A stretch of DNA of 64,000 nucleotides from TMED14 sp003507115 (GCA_943787925.1 CALSOH010000001.1:558001-622000), one strand, 5' to 3'. Counted from the stretch's first letter, positions 8,764-17,409 are shown. Numbers and translations: made by a program. Notes: a model not told the origin generated them from the letters alone.

Positions 8764-8891
8764 GGGAACTGGGTATGAAAGTAAATCAATGAGCACAAGG
8801 TTATGCTACATGGCCTGTTCAAAACATCTTTCATGGTTGGTTCGATGCGGTGAATTATACCCCTAATTTAACCCTAAACAGTCGAGACACC

Positions 8892-10244
8892 ATGCCTAAA
8901 GCGACCAAGCCCGTCAAGAAGATATTCGTTCTGGATACCTCTGTCATTTTGTACGACCACCACGCCATCATGAACTTTGAGGAGCATGATGTGGCCATCC
9001 CCATTCCGGTTTTGGAGGAGTTGGATGAGTTCAAAAAGGGGAGCGATACCAAGAATTTTGAAGCCCGTGAGTTCATTCGTATGCTGGATAAAAAGGCTGC
9101 GGATAAACCCTTGACGGATTGGATTGACCTCAATGGTGGAAAACGGGGCAAGTTCCGGGTGATTATGGCTACACCCCGTTTGGACGTGGATGCGACGGAG
9201 ATTTATGGCAAGGGGAAGAACGATCACAAGATCATCAATGCGGCCCTGTATCTCCAAATGGAAGAGCCCGACCGGCCCGTCATTCTCGTGACCAAGGACA
9301 TCAATCTGCGACTCAAGGCGAAAGCACTCAATGTGGCCGCCGAGGATTATTTGACAGGGAAAGTCAAAGAAACGGACACCCGCTTCACGGGGCGGGGTGA
9401 AATCGGAGCGTTCCCCCCCAAAGCACTTCAAACCTTGTATGAATCAAAATCTGTGGAATTAAACCCGGAGATCAAGGCAAATTCCAAGTTGGGATTAAGG
9501 TCTAACCAGTTTTACATCTTGAAATCCGCCCGGTCCTCTGCACTCGGATTTTATCATGGGCAATCGAGCCGCATGGAATTGGTAGAAAAAAGTAGCTATT
9601 ACGGCATTAAGCCGCGCAATAGCGAGCAAACTTTTGCTTTGCACGCCATCATGCACCCCGACATCAAGCTGGTCACCCTGACTGGCGTGGCGGGTACGGG
9701 AAAGACGCTTTTAGCGCTCGCAGGGTCGCTAGAACAGCGGCGAGATTTTAAACAGATTTACCTCGCTCGTCCCATTGTCCCGCTTTCTAACCGCGACATT
9801 GGCTTCCTGCCCGGAGATGCGGAGCAAAAAATCAACCCCTACATGCAACCGCTATGGGACAACCTCAAGTTCATCAAGAATCAATTTGGGGAGCGCGACC
9901 GCAACTATAAGCAGATTGACGAAATGGTGGCCAACGAAAAAATCTTGGTGACTCCCTTGGCATACATTCGGGGAAGATCCTTGTCCAATGTCATCTTTAT
10001 TGTAGATGAAGCGCAGAATTTAACCCCGCATGAAGTGAAGACCATCATCACGAGAGCTGGGGAGAATTCCAAGTTCATTTTTACGGGGGATGTTCACCAA
10101 ATTGACACCCCGTATTTGGACGAACAGTCCAATGGACTGTCGTATTTGGTCGACCGACTCAAAGGACAGGATCTCTATGCTCATGTGACCCTAGAGAAAG
10201 GGGAGCGGAGTGAACTCGCCAACCTGGCCAACGATATGCTCTAA
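8892..10244 (+). CDS. PIN domain plus PhoH-like ATPase fusion
   Basis: About 450 residues. The N-terminal PIN nuclease domain starts KKIFVLDTSVILYD, carrying the first acidic metal ligand, with further acidic residues in VLEELDEFKKG. The C-terminal half is a PhoH ATPase with Walker A TGVAGTGKTLLA (about 258-269) and Walker B VIFIVDEAQNLTPHE (about 367-381). Such PIN-PhoH (PhoH2-type) proteins are reported to unwind and cleave RNA. I chose the ATG at 8892 over 8850 because the core homology begins just after it. A strong hairpin terminator follows at 10251. Confidence 0.88.
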   Translation: MPKATKPVKKIFVLDTSVILYDHHAIMNFEEHDVAIPIPVLEELDEFKKGSDTKNFEAREFIRMLDKKAADKPLTDWIDLNGGKRGKFRVIMATPRLDVDATEIYGKGKNDHKIINAALYLQMEEPDRPVILVTKDINLRLKAKALNVAAEDYLTGKVKETDTRFTGRGEIGAFPPKALQTLYESKSVELNPEIKANSKLGLRSNQFYILKSARSSALGFYHGQSSRMELVEKSSYYGIKPRNSEQTFALHAIMHPDIKLVTLTGVAGTGKTLLALAGSLEQRRDFKQIYLARPIVPLSNRDIGFLPGDAEQKINPYMQPLWDNLKFIKNQFGERDRNYKQIDEMVANEKILVTPLAYIRGRSLSNVIFIVDEAQNLTPHEVKTIITRAGENSKFIFTGDVHQIDTPYLDEQSNGLSYLVDRLKGQDLYAHVTLEKGERSELANLANDML

Positions 10245-10250
10245 ACGAGA

Positions 10251-10273
10251 GAACCCCGCCGAAGCGGGGTTTC
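10251..10273 (+). terminator. Intrinsic terminator after phoH
   Basis: GAACCCCGC pairs with GCGGGGTTTC around a CGAA tetraloop, followed by T-rich sequence. It lies between convergent phoH and pckA and may act in both directions, though the T-tract is clearer on +. Confidence 0.8.
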
Positions 10274-10291
10274 TTTATGAATCATGTCTAT

Positions 10292-11902
10292 CTAGGCGTT
10301 GATGCGTACCAACGGTCCACCGGCTAAAATCTCGGGAGAGGTCCCAGCTTCATAGGTCTTAAAATTCTCGAGGAACCGCTTAGCTAGGCTCGCGGCAGCG
10401 CGGTCATACGCCTCCGGGTCCTGCCATTGTCCTCGGGCATTCAAAACTTCGGGGGGCACACCAGGACATCCCGTAACGCGTTGTATGCCAAATACTTCAT
10501 CCGTTACGGTGTCCAGCGATTTCCCTTCTAATGCCGCCGTAATCATGGATCGGGTGTAAGAGAGCTTAATGCGCGAACCGACACCAAAACCACCGCCAAC
10601 CCAGCCCGTATTCACCAACCAAACATGAATATTCTCTTCCTCCATGCGTTTCATCAGCATTGAGGCATATTCACTGGGATGTAAGGGCATAAAGGGAGCA
10701 CCAAAGCAGGCCGAAAAGACTGCCTTAGGTTCGGTGACGCCCGCCTCTGTTCCAGCGACTTTGGCTGTATAACCCGAAATGAAATGATAGGCGGCTTGTT
10801 CTGGACCCAACTTGGAAATCGGAGGAAGAACGCCGTAGGCATCACAAGTGAGGAAAAAAATATTTTTGGGCGCGGGACCTTGTAATCCCGGGGCCACGTG
10901 GGTAATGTGCTCAATGGGGTAGGATACGCGGGTGTTTTCCGTAATGGACTTGTCCTGGTAATCGGGCACGCCGGCGTCGTTCATCACAATGTTCTCCAGG
11001 ATGGCGCCGGGTTTAATGGCATTCCAAATGTCAGGTTCCTTCTCTTGGGAGAGATCAATGACCTTGGCATAGCATCCCCCTTCAAAGTTGAAGACGGTAC
11101 CGTCCGTCGTCCATCCATGCTCATCGTCTCCAATGAGTAAGCGATGAGGGTCTGCGGACAAGGTGGTCTTTCCCGTGCCACTCAAGCCAAAGAAGAGCGC
11201 AGTATCGCCCTGTTTACCCAGGTTGGCAGAACAGTGCATAGGAAATGTGTCGTGGAATTCGGGGTAGAGGAAGTTCAAGGCGGAGAAAATACCTTTCTTG
11301 ATTTCTCCCGTATACCCTGTTCCACCGATGAGAATCGTCTTTTCTGCGAAACTCAGTATGGCGAAGTTGCTCTGGCGCGTGCCGTCCACCTCGGGATTTG
11401 CCAAAAATCCAGGGGCGTGCAAAATTGTCCACTCGGGTTTGAAATTCACCAAATCGGCCGCAGAGGGCTCAATGAACATGTTAAATGCGAACTGATTATG
11501 CTCTGGGAATTCGTTGATAACTCGGAGTCGCAAACTCAATCGGGAATCGGCTCCGGCTTGGGCATCGCGTACGTATAATTTTTTCCCATCCAAATAGCCT
11601 AAGACTTTGGTCTTAAGGGCCTTGAAAGCCATTTCATCAAAGGGTTTGTTGACTTTGCCCCACCAGACGCGTTCAGAAGTCAAGGCATCCCGAACGATAA
11701 ATCGGTCCTCCGGAGAACGTCCAGTGAAGGCACCCGTCGAGATGCTGAGCACCCCGTTAGAGGTCAAGGTGCCACGCTTGAGCCGGAGGGCTTCCTCCGT
11801 TAAAAACTCAGGCGGGGCCTGATAAACAACAGAAGCAGTATGCAGGCCAAGGGCTGATATCCATGAAAGGGTGGATTCAGTCCCGGAGGAAATGGTATAC
11901 AT
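10292..11902 (-). CDS. pckA: Phosphoenolpyruvate carboxykinase (ATP)
   Basis: A 536-residue cytoplasmic enzyme interconverting oxaloacetate plus ATP with PEP, CO2 and ADP at the entry to gluconeogenesis. Visible are the substrate-binding GAFTGRSPEDRFIVRD (about 57-72), the P-loop GLSGTGKTTLS (about 239-249), the metal-binding LIGDDEHGW, and the C-terminal NTGWVGGGFGVGSRI. Length fits the ATP-dependent class. It is monocistronic: a terminator lies downstream and a -7 box (11926-11933) upstream. Confidence 0.97.
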   Translation of the reverse strand: MYTISSGTESTLSWISALGLHTASVVYQAPPEFLTEEALRLKRGTLTSNGVLSISTGAFTGRSPEDRFIVRDALTSERVWWGKVNKPFDEMAFKALKTKVLGYLDGKKLYVRDAQAGADSRLSLRLRVINEFPEHNQFAFNMFIEPSAADLVNFKPEWTILHAPGFLANPEVDGTRQSNFAILSFAEKTILIGGTGYTGEIKKGIFSALNFLYPEFHDTFPMHCSANLGKQGDTALFFGLSGTGKTTLSADPHRLLIGDDEHGWTTDGTVFNFEGGCYAKVIDLSQEKEPDIWNAIKPGAILENIVMNDAGVPDYQDKSITENTRVSYPIEHITHVAPGLQGPAPKNIFFLTCDAYGVLPPISKLGPEQAAYHFISGYTAKVAGTEAGVTEPKAVFSACFGAPFMPLHPSEYASMLMKRMEEENIHVWLVNTGWVGGGFGVGSRIKLSYTRSMITAALEGKSLDTVTDEVFGIQRVTGCPGVPPEVLNARGQWQDPEAYDRAAASLAKRFLENFKTYEAGTSPEILAGGPLVRINA

Positions 11903-11925
11903 TCGAATTCATTCAAGGGTTAGAG

Positions 11926-11933
11926 CAAATGTA
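11926..11933 (-). promoter_or_regulatory. -7 box (TACATTTG) for pckA
   Basis: TAnnTTTG match on the minus strand, 23 nt before the pckA ATG, in the 86-bp divergent spacer shared with the saccharopine dehydrogenase-like gene. Confidence 0.5.
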
Positions 11934-11988
11934 ATTTACCTTCGTCCCCGAAAGTCACTAAAAACAATCAGTTTTCAACAGCATTTCA

Positions 11989-13326
11989 GTGAAATCTATC
12001 GTCATACTCGGTGCCGGCCGCAGCACATCCGCCCTGATTGAATATCTCGCCACACACAAAGATGTGGATCAATGGCAACTTCACGTGGTCGATCAAGACG
12101 CAGGCTCACTCGAAGCCAAATGTGCTCAATACCCGGCGGTAGAGGCCCACACGGCGGATTTGTCCCAAGAATCGGTGCGGAATACGTGGATTGAAAAAGC
12201 AGACGTCGTGGTCTCTATGTTGCCGGCCTTTATGCACCCGGATGTCGCCCGGGCTTGCTTGCGCATGAGTAAACACCTCGTGACCGCTTCCTATGCGAGC
12301 GAGGAAATGAAGACCCTCGATGCGGAGGCCCGCGCTAAGGGCTTAGTTTTCTTGAATGAATGCGGAGTAGACCCAGGGATTGATCACATGTCTACGATGG
12401 AGATATTAGAAAAGATTCGCCATCAAGGAGGGAAAATCACCTCGTACGAGAGCTTCTGTGGGGGAATCTTGGCTCCCGAGAGCCCAAGCAATCCTTGGCA
12501 GTACAAATTCACTTGGAACCCTCGGAATGTGGTGATGGCAGGAGCGGGAGGAGCTGTCAAGTTTGTTCAAGAAGGCCTGTACAAGTTTATCCCCTACCAC
12601 AAACTGTTCCGACGCACCGAATTCCTGTCTATTCCTGGATATGGTCGCTTTGAAGGCTATGCCAACCGGGATTCACTCAAGTATATTTCAGAGTATGGTT
12701 TGGACGGAATTCCCACGATGTATCGGGGAACCTTGCGCCGTCCAGGATTTTGCCGAGCGTGGGACGTGTTCGTACAACTCGGCGCCACGGATGATAGCTA
12801 TCGGATGGAAGGGGTAGCGAACATGACGCACCGAAGCTTTATCAACAGCTTTTTGGCCTACCACATTTCAGATAGTGTCGAGTTGAAACTCATGCATTAT
12901 CTGCAGATTCCACAAGATTCCGAGCTCATGGAGATGTTGGAATGGCTGGGCTTATTTGCGGAGGAACCGGTGGGCTTGACCTCTGGCACGCCAGCGCAAG
13001 TATTGCAACATATTTTGGAAAAGAAGTGGACCATGACTCCTGCGGACACGGACATGCTCGTCATGTGGCACCGCATTTTCTACACCCAAAACGGCCAAAA
13101 CTACCGCTTGGAATCCTCGATGGTTTGCAAAGGCAAATCTGCTCAGAATACGGCCATGGCGTTCACGGTGGGCTTGCCCGTGGCTATGGCTACGCGCCTG
13201 GTAGCCCTTGGGCTCATTCAAGAACGTGGGGTTTTGCTGCCCATGCGGAAGGAAGTATACGCCCCCATTTTAGCTGAATTGGCTGACTGGGGCATCCGCT
13301 TTGACGAACGCCTCACCGAGGTGTAG
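11989..13326 (+). CDS. Saccharopine dehydrogenase-like oxidoreductase
   Basis: A 445-residue protein with an N-terminal Rossmann fold (IVILGAGRSTSALIEYLA) and the saccharopine dehydrogenase C-terminal domain (ECGVDPGIDHMSTMEIL at about 125-141, then SYESFCGGILAPESPSNPWQYKFTW split over the substrate domain). Family members interconvert saccharopine with glutamate and aminoadipate semialdehyde in lysine metabolism. The start is GTG at 11989, immediately before KSIVILGAG. No LKR partner or other lysine-degradation gene is nearby, so the substrate is inferred from the family only. Confidence 0.85.
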   Translation: MKSIVILGAGRSTSALIEYLATHKDVDQWQLHVVDQDAGSLEAKCAQYPAVEAHTADLSQESVRNTWIEKADVVVSMLPAFMHPDVARACLRMSKHLVTASYASEEMKTLDAEARAKGLVFLNECGVDPGIDHMSTMEILEKIRHQGGKITSYESFCGGILAPESPSNPWQYKFTWNPRNVVMAGAGGAVKFVQEGLYKFIPYHKLFRRTEFLSIPGYGRFEGYANRDSLKYISEYGLDGIPTMYRGTLRRPGFCRAWDVFVQLGATDDSYRMEGVANMTHRSFINSFLAYHISDSVELKLMHYLQIPQDSELMEMLEWLGLFAEEPVGLTSGTPAQVLQHILEKKWTMTPADTDMLVMWHRIFYTQNGQNYRLESSMVCKGKSAQNTAMAFTVGLPVAMATRLVALGLIQERGVLLPMRKEVYAPILAELADWGIRFDERLTEV

Positions 13327-13334
13327 GCCTTCCT

Positions 13335-13853
13335 TTAGAGCGTGTAGAGTTCAGGGGGAGCCTCTAAGCGTATATGCCGGGTTTCTTTGTTCACTTCGAG
13401 GATAAAAGCTTCGACCAAGGGAATGAGAATGGCTTCCTCCTTGCTCGCATGGCGAAGGACGAGGAGTGGTTGCCCGGGACGATCCATGACCTCCTCGACG
13501 ACCAACAAGCCCTCCATGGATGGATCGCTGGCGGTATAACCAATGATTTCGTGATAATAGTACTGATCCGCAGAGAGTTCGGGGAGCGCATCATCGGGCA
13601 AATATACCGTTCGACCTACGACAGCATTTACCTGGGACTCCTCATCTACATCCTCTAAACGGACTATGAATTCCGCCGTAATGTGGCTGCGAATGCTGGA
13701 AATAAAATAGGGGATAGGGGCGCCGGATTCTTCTAAAAAAAGAACATCCAGCGACGCATAGCGTGCTGGATGGTCTGATTCAATATGGAGAATAATTTCT
13801 CCTTTGTATCCGTGTTTTTTCCGGAGGAATCCTAGTTGGAAATAACCCTCCAT
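13335..13853 (-). CDS. rimM: Ribosome maturation factor RimM
   Basis: A 172-residue 30S maturation factor that binds uS19. It has the N-terminal RimM beta-barrel (FQLGFLRKKHGYKGEIIL, about 5-22) and a C-terminal PRC-barrel (YYYHEIIGYTA, then EAILIPLVEAFILEVNKE). The ATG at 13853 was preferred to the TTG one codon earlier. It lies 6 bp downstream of rpsP, the classic rpsP-rimM pairing, and ends 8 bp from the convergent saccharopine dehydrogenase-like gene. Confidence 0.95.
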   Translation of the reverse strand: MEGYFQLGFLRKKHGYKGEIILHIESDHPARYASLDVLFLEESGAPIPYFISSIRSHITAEFIVRLEDVDEESQVNAVVGRTVYLPDDALPELSADQYYYHEIIGYTASDPSMEGLLVVEEVMDRPGQPLLVLRHASKEEAILIPLVEAFILEVNKETRHIRLEAPPELYTL

Positions 13854-13859
13854 CAATGT

Positions 13860-14615
13860 TTATTCAGCAGGTGCTTCCTCGGAAGCGGGCTCCTCGGAGG
13901 ATTCCTCTTCCACTGCCGCTTCGGCAGCGGGAGCTTCCTCTACGGCAACCTCGGCAGCGGGAGCTTCCTCTACGGCAACCTCGGCAGCGGGAGCTTCCTC
14001 CACGGCAACCTCAGCAGCGGGAGCTTCCTCTACGGCAACTTCGGCAGCAGGAGCTCCCTCTACGGCAACCTCGGCAGCGGGAGCTTCCTCTACGGCAACT
14101 TCGGCAGCGGGAGCTTCCTCTACGGCAACCTCGGCGACCTCTTCTGCGACGGGCTCTGGAACGTTCTTCGCAGCAATGGCTGCAGCACGCGCATCCTTCA
14201 CGGCTGCTTCGGCTTTCAGGCGTTCTTCCTTCGCTGTTTTGGCTGAGGTGTTTAAGTTTTCAATTTTGGAGTCGATACGACCTGCCTTATCCGCCGACCA
14301 CGTTTCGAAACGTGCTTCTGCTTGCTCCGCAGTCAATGCTCCTTTCTGCACACCCAATAGGAGGTGCTTCTTCATCATGACGCCTTTATATTTCAGGATG
14401 GCACGTGCCGTGTTCGTGGGCTCGGCTCCTTTCATAATCCAATCCAACGCACGATCAAAGTCGAGATCGATGGTGGCGGGGTTGGTGTTGGGGTTGTATT
14501 GGCCCAAGTTCTCGATGTATTTACCATCGCGCTTAGCGCGTGCGTCTGCTGCGACGATCGTGAAGATGGGACGACCTTTGCGGCCGTGGCGTTGAAGGCG
14601 AATTTTCGTTGCCAT
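13860..14615 (-). CDS. rpsP: Small ribosomal subunit protein bS16 with long repeat-bearing acidic tail
   Basis: A 251-residue bS16. The conserved domain (KIRLQRHGRKGRPIFTIVAAD, about 4-24, split motif, to LGVQKGALTAEQ about 118) is followed by a Lys/Ala-rich helical linker and an acidic tail of ten-residue repeats, VAVEEAPAAE (about 163-235), ending SEEPASEEAPAE. E. coli bS16 is 82 residues, so two thirds of this protein is extension. Bacteroidota bS16 proteins often have C-terminal tails, but the near-identical DNA repeat (13921-14130) is notable. A -7 box sits about 50 nt upstream. Confidence 0.95.
   Translation of the reverse strand: MATKIRLQRHGRKGRPIFTIVAADARAKRDGKYIENLGQYNPNTNPATIDLDFDRALDWIMKGAEPTNTARAILKYKGVMMKKHLLLGVQKGALTAEQAEARFETWSADKAGRIDSKIENLNTSAKTAKEERLKAEAAVKDARAAAIAAKNVPEPVAEEVAEVAVEEAPAAEVAVEEAPAAEVAVEGAPAAEVAVEEAPAAEVAVEEAPAAEVAVEEAPAAEVAVEEAPAAEAAVEEESSEEPASEEAPAE
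13921..14130 (-). repeat. Seven tandem 30-bp units inside rpsP
   Basis: Seven contiguous 30-bp units (13921, 13951, 13981, 14011, 14041, 14071, 14101), each encoding VAVEEAPAAE in the bS16 frame. Only a few substitutions differ between units (for example one GAPAAE variant in the fifth). There are no spacers, so this is a coding minisatellite and not a CRISPR array. Confidence 0.95.
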
Positions 14616-14664
14616 GAGTTAATTGTTTTAAAAGAGTCCTAAACTCGGTTAATTAAGAGAGGCG

Positions 14665-14672
14665 CAAAGATA
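14665..14672 (-). promoter_or_regulatory. -7 box (TATCTTTG) for rpsP-rimM
   Basis: TAnnTTTG match on the minus strand, in the 64-bp gap between the cystathionine beta-synthase and rpsP genes, giving a leader of about 45 nt for rpsP. Confidence 0.55.
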
Positions 14673-14679
14673 AAACGAA

Positions 14680-16062
14680 TTAGGCAATTCTCGTCAGCAA
14701 ATCGTGTCGACTCAAAATGTGATGTTTTCCCTGGTCTAAAGCGACAAGAAGTGCATTGTGTTCCTTGCTCAAGGCGTCAATTCCTTCTTGCAAACTAGCT
14801 TCACCCGAAAGGATGGGGAATGATGGACCCATGACATGTTTCACCAAGGTGTCCATGCCAAATCCATTCGCTGAAAGTGCCTGGATGATATGGCTCTCCG
14901 TCAAACTACCGACAAATTGGGTTCCATCGTGCACAGGCAACTGGGAAATACTATGCCGCTTTAAGGCGACCACCGCATTCATCAAGGGCTCTTCAGGCTG
15001 AATGGTGACCAGGGGAAGGTGGGCATGGGAAGACACGGCTTGGCCCAAATTTCCATTTTCCTCTTTCAGGAATCCGCGTTCGCGCATCCAGTCGTCGTTG
15101 TAAATCTTTCCGACATAGCGGCTGCCGTGGTCGTGGAAGAGTACGACGCTCAATGCATCGTCGGGCAGGAGGTGCTTCAGCTGCCGCAAACCTTGAAGGG
15201 CTGATCCGCAGGAGTAGCCGAGCAGGAGGCCTTCCTTTTTGGCCAATTCACGCGCCACCAGGGCGCCATCCCGGTCGGTCACTTTTTCAAAGCGGTCAAT
15301 GAGGCTGAAATCCACATTTTGGGGCAGGATGTCTTCGCCGATGCCTTCCGTGATGTAACCATAGATTTCCGAGGTGTCAAAAACTCCCGTTTCATGGTAC
15401 TTCTTAAAAACGGATCCGTAGCTGTCCACGCCCCAAATCTGAATGGCAGGATTCTTCTCCTTGAGGTATTTGGCGACCCCGGAAATGGTGCCACCCGTGC
15501 CCACTCCCACAATGAAATGGGTGATCTTTCCTTCAGTTTGTTCCCATATTTCGGGCCCCGTGGTTTCATAATGCGCCACGCGGTTGCTGAGGTTGTCGTA
15601 TTGATTGGGGAAGTAGGAATTAGGAATTTCCGCATTGAGACGTCGCGCCACGGAATAGTAGGAGTCAGGGTGATCAGGCGACACATTGGTCGGGCAGACA
15701 TAAATCTCGGCGCCCAAAGCTCGCAAGACATCCATCTTTTCTTTGCTCTGCTTGTCGCTCAGCGTACAAATGAGCTTGTATCCCTTGACGACGGCCGCGA
15801 GTGCCAAACCCATGCCCGTATTGCCGGAGGTGCATTCGATGATGGTGCCACCGGGCTTGAGCAGGCCTGCGCGCTCGGCGTCCTCCACCATTTTAAGGGC
15901 CATTCGGTCTTTGGTGCTATGCCCGGGATTGAAGTACTCCACTTTGGCGTAGACTTTTCCAGGTATGCCTTCGACAGTGCGATGAAGCTGCACCATAGGT
16001 GTGTGGCCGATGGTCTCCAGAATGTTCTGGACGACGGGGGGCGTTTGGCGAGTTGTACTCAT
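14680..16062 (-). CDS. Cystathionine beta-synthase-like PLP enzyme with CBS domain pair
   Basis: A 460-residue enzyme. The N-terminal PLP fold has NPGHSTKDRMALKMV, with the Schiff-base Lys about residue 52, the phosphate-binding GVGTGGTISG (about 187-196), and SGNTGMGLALA. The C-terminal 120 residues form two CBS motifs (HLPLVTIQPEEPLMNAV and HVMGPSFPILSGEASL). The domain layout matches cystathionine beta-synthase, which condenses serine and homocysteine; cysteine synthase activity is an alternative. The ATG is 4 nt from a perfect -7 box. An Rrf2 regulator lies upstream on the same strand. Confidence 0.88.
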   Translation of the reverse strand: MSTTRQTPPVVQNILETIGHTPMVQLHRTVEGIPGKVYAKVEYFNPGHSTKDRMALKMVEDAERAGLLKPGGTIIECTSGNTGMGLALAAVVKGYKLICTLSDKQSKEKMDVLRALGAEIYVCPTNVSPDHPDSYYSVARRLNAEIPNSYFPNQYDNLSNRVAHYETTGPEIWEQTEGKITHFIVGVGTGGTISGVAKYLKEKNPAIQIWGVDSYGSVFKKYHETGVFDTSEIYGYITEGIGEDILPQNVDFSLIDRFEKVTDRDGALVARELAKKEGLLLGYSCGSALQGLRQLKHLLPDDALSVVLFHDHGSRYVGKIYNDDWMRERGFLKEENGNLGQAVSSHAHLPLVTIQPEEPLMNAVVALKRHSISQLPVHDGTQFVGSLTESHIIQALSANGFGMDTLVKHVMGPSFPILSGEASLQEGIDALSKEHNALLVALDQGKHHILSRHDLLTRIA

Positions 16063-16066
16063 AGAG

Positions 16067-16074
16067 CAAAGGTA
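16067..16074 (-). promoter_or_regulatory. -7 box (TACCTTTG) 4 nt before a start codon
   Basis: Perfect TAnnTTTG on the minus strand, separated by CTCT from the ATG of the cystathionine beta-synthase gene. Transcription would start at or next to the A of ATG, predicting a leaderless mRNA. Confidence 0.6.
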
Positions 16075-16113
16075 GGGGCAATTCCCCTTTGGCAGCGGAA
16101 AGTGAGCCGGGGG

Positions 16114-16587
16114 TTAGGGCTCGAAATAGGGCGTCGGGCGCAAGACTTCCCGCAATCCGCCGTCCAATTCCCCTTCCGTGTGAAGCAGGTGGCCAAGGGT
16201 GATTTGCTTGAGGCTATGGACGGTGCTGTTGCGCACTTGGACCAGGGCATCTTGCAGGGCGCAACGCTCGGGATGCTGGCATTCGCTGCACGGAGCGTAA
16301 AAGCGGTGCGACGCGCAGGGTAGGAGGGCAATGGGGCCTTCTAGAACCCGAACCACATCAGCTAAGCACAGGTCAAGGCCCGCGGCCCCTAAGCGGTAGC
16401 CTCCCTCACGCCCAGGATGGCTTTCCACCATGCCTTCTTGGCGAAGGTCTGCGAGGATGCGCTCCAAAAATTTCCTTGAAACCTGCAAGGCCTCCGAAAT
16501 CCGCCCTACGGACAACACGCCGTCGTCCCGGTGTCGGGCCAAATGGAGGAGCGCATGAATGCCGTAGGTGGTCTTTCGGTTGAGCAC
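16114..16587 (-). CDS. Rrf2-family transcriptional regulator
   Basis: A 157-residue Rrf2 protein starting LNRKTTYGIHALLHLA, with the helix-turn-helix VGRISEALQVSRKFLERILADLRQEG split across about 26-51, and the family HPGREGGYRLG (about 57-67). The C-terminal loop carries three cysteines (CASHRFYAPCSECQHPERC), the arrangement used by IscR/NsrR-type proteins to hold an Fe-S cluster. A fourth Cys precedes ALQD. The start is GTG at 16587. Its place upstream of a cysteine/sulfur gene suggests control of sulfur metabolism, as in CymR-like Rrf2 proteins (inference). Confidence 0.87.
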   Translation of the reverse strand: MLNRKTTYGIHALLHLARHRDDGVLSVGRISEALQVSRKFLERILADLRQEGMVESHPGREGGYRLGAAGLDLCLADVVRVLEGPIALLPCASHRFYAPCSECQHPERCALQDALVQVRNSTVHSLKQITLGHLLHTEGELDGGLREVLRPTPYFEP

Positions 16588-16590
16588 GGG

Positions 16591-17409
16591 CTAGCTCTTT
16601 TTCTTATTTGGTTTGGCATATAACTCATTGAGAATGCCCGCTAAACGAACACCTCCTTGAAGTAAACGCTTGTTCAGAGTTTCAATGTGGTCGTAGTTGT
16701 AACTATAGCCCAAGGAGGTCGCCTCAGCTGGGGGGTAGATTGTCATTCGGATGGCTTGCGATTCATGGGCCCAGTCGATCACGGATGTGCCTTGCCACTC
16801 GGCAATTTCTGCGGCGGTCGCATGATCCACCCAGGAAACATATTCCATGTAGCTCAATTGCTGTTGATCGATCAAATCAGAATCCCACACGCGGTGCAAA
16901 TTGCTGCTTTCTCCAAACCATTTGATTTTTCGGTCGTTCCCGCCTTTGTCGGTTCCGTTGCCCACGTGCAACGGCTGGTGGAGGTCGCCCACCAAGTGCG
17001 CGAGCATTTTTACCGCCATGACTTCGTTTTCTGCCTTGGAATAGGTGCCCGTTTTAATCTCTTGAATCAGCTGGGTGATGGTGCCAATTACATCGCCTTC
17101 GGCCGGGTGGTCGCAGGTTTCGTACGTCAAGCCATCGGGGATGGTGCAGTAATGCCAAGGATTCATGTGGTTGTAGGCGCGGTTGGACTTGATGTGGTCC
17201 ATCCAGTTGGCGCACATAGCCAAGGACTCATGCCCGAGCAAATGGCCTACGGCCTCGGTGGCATGTTCATGCAGGTGGTTGGCGGCAATCTGGCCCACCA
17301 CACGATGACCCGTTTGTCCCCAGCCGTAGGCGGCGAGGGGAAGGAGGAGTGTGCCGAGGGCGACACGAGCGAAATGAAGCATTTTTGGACGCATATGGAG
17401 AAAATTCAT
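16591..17409 (-). CDS. S1/P1-type secreted nuclease
   Basis: About 272 residues. A signal peptide (VALGTLLLPLAAYG) is followed directly by WGQTGHRVVGQIA, whose N-terminal Trp and His become zinc ligands after cleavage in the S1/P1 family. Other ligand motifs are NWMDHIKS, HLVGDLHQPLHVG (about 148-160) and NLHRVWDSDLI. It cleaves single-stranded nucleic acids in the periplasm or outside the cell, probably for phosphate or nucleoside scavenging. I chose the ATG at 17409 (17394 is an alternative). It ends 3 bp before the Rrf2 gene, so they may be co-transcribed. Confidence 0.9.
   Translation of the reverse strand: MNFLHMRPKMLHFARVALGTLLLPLAAYGWGQTGHRVVGQIAANHLHEHATEAVGHLLGHESLAMCANWMDHIKSNRAYNHMNPWHYCTIPDGLTYETCDHPAEGDVIGTITQLIQEIKTGTYSKAENEVMAVKMLAHLVGDLHQPLHVGNGTDKGGNDRKIKWFGESSNLHRVWDSDLIDQQQLSYMEYVSWVDHATAAEIAEWQGTSVIDWAHESQAIRMTIYPPAEATSLGYSYNYDHIETLNKRLLQGGVRLAGILNELYAKPNKKKS

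Noticed and set aside
13921..14130. Possible CRISPR array (regular 30-bp repeats)
   Set aside because: Repeats are directly tandem with no spacers and are in frame with rpsP; no cas genes in the window.
13836..14380. Plus-strand ORFs with repeats such as GSGSFLYGNL and RQRELPLRQ
   Set aside because: They are opposite-strand readings of the 30-bp repeats of rpsP; period 30 keeps several frames open. The minus frame carries the conserved bS16 domain.
15319..16323. A 334-residue plus-strand ORF
   Set aside because: It is antisense to the cystathionine beta-synthase and Rrf2 genes, shows no recognisable motif, and its composition looks like a shadow frame.
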